NCBI GenBank assembly: GCA_028671895.1
Contig: CM053794.1
Coordinates: 38,766,501 to 38,830,500, forward strand
Length of the DNA stretch: 64,000 nt
Direction: 5' to 3'
From: Oenanthe sinensis
Lineage: Eukaryota > Streptophyta > Magnoliopsida > Apiales > Apiaceae
The notes below the pieces were generated by a model, which saw only the letters and a list, made by a program, of their open reading frames with translations, did no database searches and was not told the origin of the DNA. Position numbers and translations under genes: made by a program. Numbering within the stretch: the stretch's first letter is position 1; the number at the start of each line of letters is the position of its first letter. Of this stretch, positions 63,966 through 64,000 are shown piece after piece.

Positions 63966-64000
63966 TCAGAACTTGCTTCTGTACCAATAGACTTCCTTAG
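63966..64000 (-). CDS. FAD2-like: FAD2-like F, 3' end only (runs off window)
   Basis: The last 35 bases, read on the minus strand, encode KEVYWYRSKF followed by TGA. This is the terminal motif of B and D (KGVYWYR-KF), including the aromatic ER-retrieval end, so the gene belongs to the B/D type. The rest, including the histidine boxes, lies beyond the window; whether the copy is intact is unknown. Confidence 0.75.
   Translation of the reverse strand, partial: KEVYWYRSKF

Overview
This is a nuclear window from a eudicot plant, most likely a campanulid and probably Apiaceae or a near relative. The signs are AT-rich intergenic DNA, spliced genes with GT-AG introns, plant transposon families, and a run of divergent FAD2-like genes of the kind that make polyacetylenes in carrot, parsley and relatives. 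The family placement is inferred from protein character; no species marker was tested.

Left part (1-28 kb): a hAT-type element (165-1451); a small AT-hook protein on the minus strand (2533-2952); a DUF761-type small protein (9578-10150); a nine-exon EMSY-like histone-reader gene with ENT and Tudor-like domains (16692-22574, 468 residues as assembled here); and a two-exon group-1 LEA protein on the minus strand (23447-24058) with ACGT-core sites upstream. Nested transposons lie in EML intron 1 and just upstream of the LEA promoter.

Right part (28-64 kb): six FAD2-like membrane desaturase genes. A (28145-29323), B (32432-33583), C (40239-41405) and D (53154-54305) are on plus; E (55861-57021) and the 3' end of F (63966 to the edge) are on minus. 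They fall into three types: A alone, B/D/F, and C/E. All complete copies are single-exon coding regions of 383-392 residues with three histidine boxes. B and D share a first box reading HECDHD instead of HECGHH. B and D are nearly identical in their first ~464 coding bases but differ by about 6-7% afterwards, which suggests gene conversion. If all are expressed, the array could supply successive desaturation, acetylenation or related steps on ER phosphatidylcholine-linked C18 acyl chains; the specificity of each enzyme cannot be read from sequence alone.

Mobile DNA is abundant and often has readable target-site duplications: PIF/Harbinger-type elements (TAA/TTA), hAT-type elements (8 bp), one solo LTR (5 bp), elements inserted in (TA)n tracts, and one full Ty1/copia element (58439-63255) with two 315-bp LTRs and a disabled polyprotein. 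One PIF/Harbinger-type element (44829-47099) carries a Myb/SANT-like ORF1 gene and what looks like a captured RRM exon. No CRISPR, rRNA, bacterial operon or organellar gene was seen.
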